From positions 1 to 64,000 of the forward strand of contig JANQRF010000002.1 in the NCBI GenBank assembly GCA_028289285.1: a DNA stretch of 64,000 nt. The letters run 5' to 3'. Under the pieces are notes generated by a model, which was not told the origin of the DNA, did no database searches, and saw nothing but the letters and a program-made list of their open reading frames with translations. Shown here one piece after another: positions 60,242 to 64,000 of this stretch. The DNA is from Alphaproteobacteria bacterium (GTDB lineage Bacteria > Pseudomonadota > Alphaproteobacteria > Micavibrionales > Micavibrionaceae). The position numbers and the translations under genes are program-made. Position 1 is the stretch's first letter. Every line of letters starts with the position of its first letter.

Positions 60242-60298
60242 AAAATGCTGTTCGCTATAAAGCTTTTTCAAAGGCAATGCCAGTGATATGGTTTTGTA

Positions 60299-62275
60299 AT
60301 GACTCAAAATTTCCCTATTCACTTTCTCTGGATCATTGGATTTATCGCGGCTCTGTTCCCGGTGAATAGCTGGCAGCTTGGATGTTTGTTCATCGGGTTT
60401 TCAGCTCTTATTGTGTGGGGCGGGATTGCGCTCTATCAAAACCATCACAAGCTGATTTTGCCGAGAAGCCCGGTGCTGTATTTTGTGGCGGCGTTTTGGG
60501 TGCTGGCCTTTGCCAGCCTGTTTTGGTCTGAGATACCTTTTGTAAGCATTTTGGGTTTTTGTGTTTTAAGTGCCTTGCCGCTGACAATTCTTATTGCGGC
60601 TTTAAATGATAAAGCCTTGCCTTTTGAAAAAATGCTTCCGGTTTTGTTTGGCATTTTTTGTGTTTTAGGTGCCTGGGCGCTTATTCAGTTTTTCTTTTTA
60701 AATGATCTTATAGATGGCCGCGCGCGTCATCCGCTGGCCAACCCAAATGCGCTGGCGGTGATTTTTAATCTGGGCTTTTTCCTGGCGTTGATGCAAAGCT
60801 GGAAAGTGGAAGATCTGAAAGAAAAAATCTTTCCGGTGTTCACGGCAATACTGTGTATTGCAGGCCTTATGATGACCGGCAGCCGCGGCGCGTTGATCGC
60901 ACTTTTGCCGGCCTTGATTTTCTTTTTGAGCTTGCAGGCGGGCAGCTTGCGCAAGAATGCACGTGTCCTTATTTTGCTGCTGGTATGTTTTATTGGTTTC
61001 TTCGCTTTGACATCGATTGGTCCAAATAGTGCAGAAACGATTTCCACCCGCGTGGCTGAAACAGTTGCCGGGACTTCGCCGTATATGACGGGTAACCGGA
61101 TAAATATCTGGGACGGGGCGCTGGGTGTAGCACTTAACCACGGTCTTGTTGGAACGGGGATCGGGACGTTCTTTCTCTATTACAATGAATATCGAAGCCC
61201 GCTGGAGACAAGTGGTGTCAGCCATGCCCATAGCGACCCGGTGCAGTTTCTCTCTGAGCTTGGTATTACGGGCTTTGTTTTATTTTATGCGATTTTAATT
61301 TCGGCCTTGATGCGTACCATTAAAGCCTTGCGCGTTGCACCGAAAGAAGGGACGGCGCGTCTACAGATTATAGGGTCTTTTGCCGCGCTGTTGGCGGTGG
61401 CGGTACAGGCGCATTACAGCTTTCCGCTGTATAATTTTTCAATCTTGTTTTTGGGCGGGTTTATTTTTGCGTTTTGGTTCCAGGCGACACAGGCGGTTTC
61501 GCAAACGCAGGAAACGGAAATATTGTGCAGGTTAAAACCGGATCTGCGCGGGGCAGTTTTGATTGTGCCGCTGATCTGTTTATGGGGTGTCTTTTCGCTG
61601 ATTGTCGCCAGTGAGCATTTTGTAAACAAGGCACGTGTTGCTTTATTTAGCGGGCAACTCGAAGAGATGGCTGCGCACCTGGAAACAGCGAACAGGCTAG
61701 GCTTTCAGGCGAATGCGCGGGGCTATCTGTTGGCGGTGAATGTACCGCTCAGTTTGCTGGATCAAAAAGACGTGCCGTTAACGCCGCAGCAGCGAAAAGA
61801 TATGTATGAAGAAGCTCTGTTTTATCTGGATCAGGCGCAGCGTTTTCATCCGCGTAGCCCGTCTATCTATTATTACCGCGCGCGGGCGATTGACCTGGCA
61901 GGCGAGGAAAAGGAGCAGATTGAGAATTTATATCGCAAAACGCTTCGGATTGACCCCTTACATCTTGGCGCGCGGCTGGCTCTTGCCGATTATTACAAGG
62001 CACAAGGGGAAGACGATAAATCTTACAATGTATTAGTTACAGGTCTGCCTTACATGTACCGCGTACCGCTCACTCAGCGTTATCTGGGCCGGGTGATGAC
62101 GCAGGCGATTGCACGCGGGGATACGGATACACAGCAAAAGGCCATGCAATCGCTTAAGCTCTACCATGCGCTTGTGAAAAAGACGGAGCAGCAAAGCCGC
62201 TCAGGGGCGCTAGGCGTTATTTTTGCGCGGGAAAAAAGAGCGGATATTTCAGAAAGTTTAGGCGGCCTTTTTTGA
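60299..62275 (+). CDS. O-antigen ligase / polymerase-like membrane protein with C-terminal repeat region
   Basis: The 658-aa product has about ten membrane segments in the first 430 residues, and a large periplasmic loop with TGNRINIWDGALGVALNHGLVGTGIGTFFLYYNEY (read as NRINIWDGAL and GTGIGTFFL) followed by SHAHSDPVQFLSELGITGF. That is the Wzy_C-type block of O-antigen ligases and polymerases, with catalytic-type His and Arg. After the membrane domain, a helical C-terminal part (about 450-640) with FYLDQAQRFHPRSPSIYYYRARAI and TPR-like periodicity probably lies outside the membrane. The role in surface glycan transfer is inferred. Confidence 0.82.
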   Translation: MTQNFPIHFLWIIGFIAALFPVNSWQLGCLFIGFSALIVWGGIALYQNHHKLILPRSPVLYFVAAFWVLAFASLFWSEIPFVSILGFCVLSALPLTILIAALNDKALPFEKMLPVLFGIFCVLGAWALIQFFFLNDLIDGRARHPLANPNALAVIFNLGFFLALMQSWKVEDLKEKIFPVFTAILCIAGLMMTGSRGALIALLPALIFFLSLQAGSLRKNARVLILLLVCFIGFFALTSIGPNSAETISTRVAETVAGTSPYMTGNRINIWDGALGVALNHGLVGTGIGTFFLYYNEYRSPLETSGVSHAHSDPVQFLSELGITGFVLFYAILISALMRTIKALRVAPKEGTARLQIIGSFAALLAVAVQAHYSFPLYNFSILFLGGFIFAFWFQATQAVSQTQETEILCRLKPDLRGAVLIVPLICLWGVFSLIVASEHFVNKARVALFSGQLEEMAAHLETANRLGFQANARGYLLAVNVPLSLLDQKDVPLTPQQRKDMYEEALFYLDQAQRFHPRSPSIYYYRARAIDLAGEEKEQIENLYRKTLRIDPLHLGARLALADYYKAQGEDDKSYNVLVTGLPYMYRVPLTQRYLGRVMTQAIARGDTDTQQKAMQSLKLYHALVKKTEQQSRSGALGVIFAREKRADISESLGGLF

Positions 62276-63151
62276 GGAAAAGAACAGGACCAGCCCGCTG
62301 CTGACAATAATAAATGCACCGATACCAACCCATATATCCAGCACGTCTCCAAAGACCAAAAAGCCAAGTAAGACACCCCACAGCATCTGGATGTAATGCA
62401 TAGAGGCGGCGAAAGCGATTTTCGCCCTGGAAAAGCCCATCCCCATAAACATCACTGCAATACCGGATAAAGCGCCTGAAACGATTAAAAGGCTGCTCAT
62501 ATAAAGATCCGGTATGACAAAACCTTCATAGGCTACAATAAGACCGGAAATAATGAATGTAACAATGATGGGATAGAGGGCAAAGCTGAGCTTCGTTTCC
62601 GTTTGCGGGATGGTGCGGTTTACGAAATTGCCAAGCGATAATAAAAACAGGGAACAAAAAACATATAAAAACCCGGTTTCAAAATCGGCAATGCCGGGTC
62701 TTAAGATGATGAGCACGCCGCCCAGGCCGGTGAGAATAGCGATCCAGTGAATAAGCGCCGGTTTTTCCTTTAGAAAAAAATATGCCAGCAAGGTTGTAAC
62801 AAAAGGCGCGCAGAACATAATCGCATAAACATTAGCCAGCGGCATAAGACTAAATGCCTTAATGATAACAAAAAACTGCGCCGTCAGGAAAAGTCCCCTG
62901 AGCATATGACGCGTTTTATGTTTTGAGTTCAGCGTTGCTTTAAAACCGCCAAGGCGCGGGGCCAAAATGCATACGGTCAAAAGGGCGACGACATCATTCC
63001 AGAAAATTAGCTGGGCTACGGTCAGCGTATCTGTCCCCCATTTCAGGATAGCATCCGCCCAGCTGAAAAAACTGTAGGCCAGCGCTGTTAACGCCATGCC
63101 CAGAAGGTTTGCGGACGTGCCTATATGTTTTAAAAATCGGGATATAGCCAT
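62258..63151 (-). CDS. EamA/DMT-family transporter
   Basis: The 297-aa product has ten hydrophobic segments in two repeats of five, with the EamA-type end of repeat one (LAYFFLKEKPALIHWIAILTGLGGVLII, read as FLKEKPALIHW) and repeat two (LGFLVFGDVLDIWVGIGAFIIV). Such proteins export amino acids, purines or drugs. The substrate cannot be read. Its 3' end overlaps the ligase-like gene by 18 bases, and its start is divergent from the sspB leader. Confidence 0.9.
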   Translation of the reverse strand: MAISRFLKHIGTSANLLGMALTALAYSFFSWADAILKWGTDTLTVAQLIFWNDVVALLTVCILAPRLGGFKATLNSKHKTRHMLRGLFLTAQFFVIIKAFSLMPLANVYAIMFCAPFVTTLLAYFFLKEKPALIHWIAILTGLGGVLIILRPGIADFETGFLYVFCSLFLLSLGNFVNRTIPQTETKLSFALYPIIVTFIISGLIVAYEGFVIPDLYMSSLLIVSGALSGIAVMFMGMGFSRAKIAFAASMHYIQMLWGVLLGFLVFGDVLDIWVGIGAFIIVSSGLVLFFSSKKAA

Positions 63152-63217
63152 ATGTTTTCCACAGTTTCGTTGGACTCCGAAAGGCCCTGCCTCTCGCTTT
63201 TGGGACGGGAGTGTGTC

Positions 63218-63298
63218 ATGAAAGGAGAGAAATTTACATACTTTTATGCAAGCATAGAAGAACGCCTTGATTTTCCACGCAGTTCCTGCGACGAATAG
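63218..63298 (+). CDS. Candidate 26-aa small ORF before sspB
   Basis: ATG at 63218 to TAG at 63296-63298 with GGGAG about eight bases upstream. The product reads MKGEKFTYFYASIEERLDF and on. It fills the gap just before the sspB start. I cannot show it is conserved, and it could be leader sequence, so it is listed with low confidence. Confidence 0.2.
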   Translation: MKGEKFTYFYASIEERLDFPRSSCDE

Positions 63299-63303
63299 AT
63301 AAG

Positions 63304-63801
63304 ATGATGGATGACGACGACGAAGATATTCTGCGCTATGACCGTATGGTCGAACAGGCCCTGCGCGGGGTTGTACGCGAAGCTGTCAATGAAGTGATGG
63401 AAGACGGCCTGCCGGGCGATCATCATTTTTATATTACTTTTATGACAGACCATCCGGGCGTGAAGATTCCCGATTATCTGCGCGAGCGCTATCCTGGAGA
63501 AATGACCATCGTGCTTCAATACCAGTTCTACGATCTGGGTGTGGATGACGAGATCATGAAAGTGACGCTTTCTTTTAATAACGTGCCGGAGCGTTTGGAA
63601 ATACCCTTGGCGGCAATTACCATTTTTGCAGACCCGTCTGTTAATTTTGCGCTTCAGTTTCAGCCTCTTGGTGAAGACCTGGAACCTGACTTCGATCCGG
63701 ATGGGGACGGGCCCGATGGCGGCGGTTTTGATCCGTCCGATGAAGATGGTGAAGGTAAAACCGGCGAAGTCGTCTCTCTTGATCAATTCAGGAAAAAATA
63801 A
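63304..63801 (+). CDS. sspB: Alpha-type SspB, ClpXP adaptor
   Basis: SspB tethers tmRNA-tagged proteins to ClpX. The 165-aa product has MVEQALRGVVREAV, DHHFYITFMTDHPGVKIPDYLRERYPGEMTIVLQYQFYDL (read as FYITFMTDHPGVKIP and PGEMTIVLQYQF), the family core, then a long acidic and glycine-rich linker and the C-terminal VVSLDQFRKK, the ClpX-binding motif of alpha SspB. The start follows AGATAAG. The stop overlaps the next ATG (TAATG). The same window holds its natural RNA partner, ssrA. Confidence 0.93.
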   Translation: MMDDDDEDILRYDRMVEQALRGVVREAVNEVMEDGLPGDHHFYITFMTDHPGVKIPDYLRERYPGEMTIVLQYQFYDLGVDDEIMKVTLSFNNVPERLEIPLAAITIFADPSVNFALQFQPLGEDLEPDFDPDGDGPDGGGFDPSDEDGEGKTGEVVSLDQFRKK

Positions 63802-64000
63802 TGTCGGCCTTTTGGCGCGATGACATTGATCCGGCGCATGAGCCGCATAAGGTCAATATTGTGCGTGATGTGCTGGTTGATCAGGTGCGTGATGGACGCC
63901 CGGTCAAGCTTAAAGTCTATTACCCGGTTAATCATAGTATGACGAACCTGCCGGTAATTTTCTGGTCTCACGGGCTGGGCGGGTCTGTAGATGGAGCCTC
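63801..64000 (+). CDS. Alpha/beta-hydrolase-like protein, 5' part only
   Basis: The ORF starts at the ATG overlapping the sspB stop and runs off the window end. The 66 visible residues include VNIVRDVLVDQV, LKVYYPVNHSMTNLPVIFWSHGLGGSVDGA: a strand followed by HG-x-G, the oxyanion-hole pattern of alpha/beta hydrolases related to dienelactone hydrolase or platelet-activating-factor acetylhydrolase. The nucleophile lies beyond the window. Confidence 0.7.
   Translation, partial: MSAFWRDDIDPAHEPHKVNIVRDVLVDQVRDGRPVKLKVYYPVNHSMTNLPVIFWSHGLGGSVDGA

Overview
The window is a chromosomal segment of an alphaproteobacterium. The lineage evidence is a circularly permuted (two-piece) tmRNA gene, an alpha-type SspB ClpXP adaptor, the gene order secY-adk-rpsM-rpsK-rpoA-rplQ-degP, a BamF-like DUF3035 lipoprotein between lspA and paired M16 peptidases, and an ATP12-type chaperone. 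Base composition looks intermediate, and I cannot place it below class from sequence alone. No prophage, insertion sequence or CRISPR array is visible.

Positions 1-18190 hold the end of tuf and the S10, spc and alpha ribosomal clusters. These are interrupted in unusual ways. Three small ORFan genes sit between ribosomal genes (111-365, 3404-3607, 3960-4274). A GNAT gene, a strong terminator and an FkbM methyltransferase split rplO from secY. A convergent AT-rich gene with its own promoter separates adk from rpsM, which has a near-consensus promoter and a structured leader. L22 and S17 carry long Lys/Ala-rich C-terminal tails, and L3 has an acidic one.

Positions 18279-29794 hold a tightly coupled plus-strand run (degP-like protease, GT25 glycosyltransferase, membrane protein, rarA, DUF429-like protein, pseudouridine synthase), then AsmA-like, ATP12 and tag genes. 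Next come an XRE regulator that shares an operator region with a divergent, probably leaderless 42-aa ORF, an ABC exporter behind a possible leader peptide, and a pirin.

Positions 29800-47324 are almost all minus strand. A long operon runs lspA-bamF-M16-M16-pgi-pentapeptide-mutL-membrane protein-purN and ends at a bidirectional terminator. Upstream of it lies a complete bufferin-type (DUF2282/DUF692/DUF2063/DoxX) transcription unit with an ECF SigF-like promoter and its own terminator. It sits inside the classical ribF-ileS-lspA neighbourhood.

Positions 47502-64000 hold a flagellin with a LamG-like domain inserted in it, recN, tRNA-Met, a CarD-like/coiled-coil fusion, mnmA, hflC-hflK, mrp and folA-thyA. 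Two ORFans follow, then the permuted ssrA, whose tag appears to carry the AANDN motif twice, an O-antigen-ligase-like protein, an EamA transporter, sspB, and a truncated alpha/beta hydrolase. The most unusual items are the duplicated tmRNA tag, the CarD-coiled-coil fusion, the LamG flagellin, the bufferin operon with its promoter, and the small genes inside the ribosomal operon.
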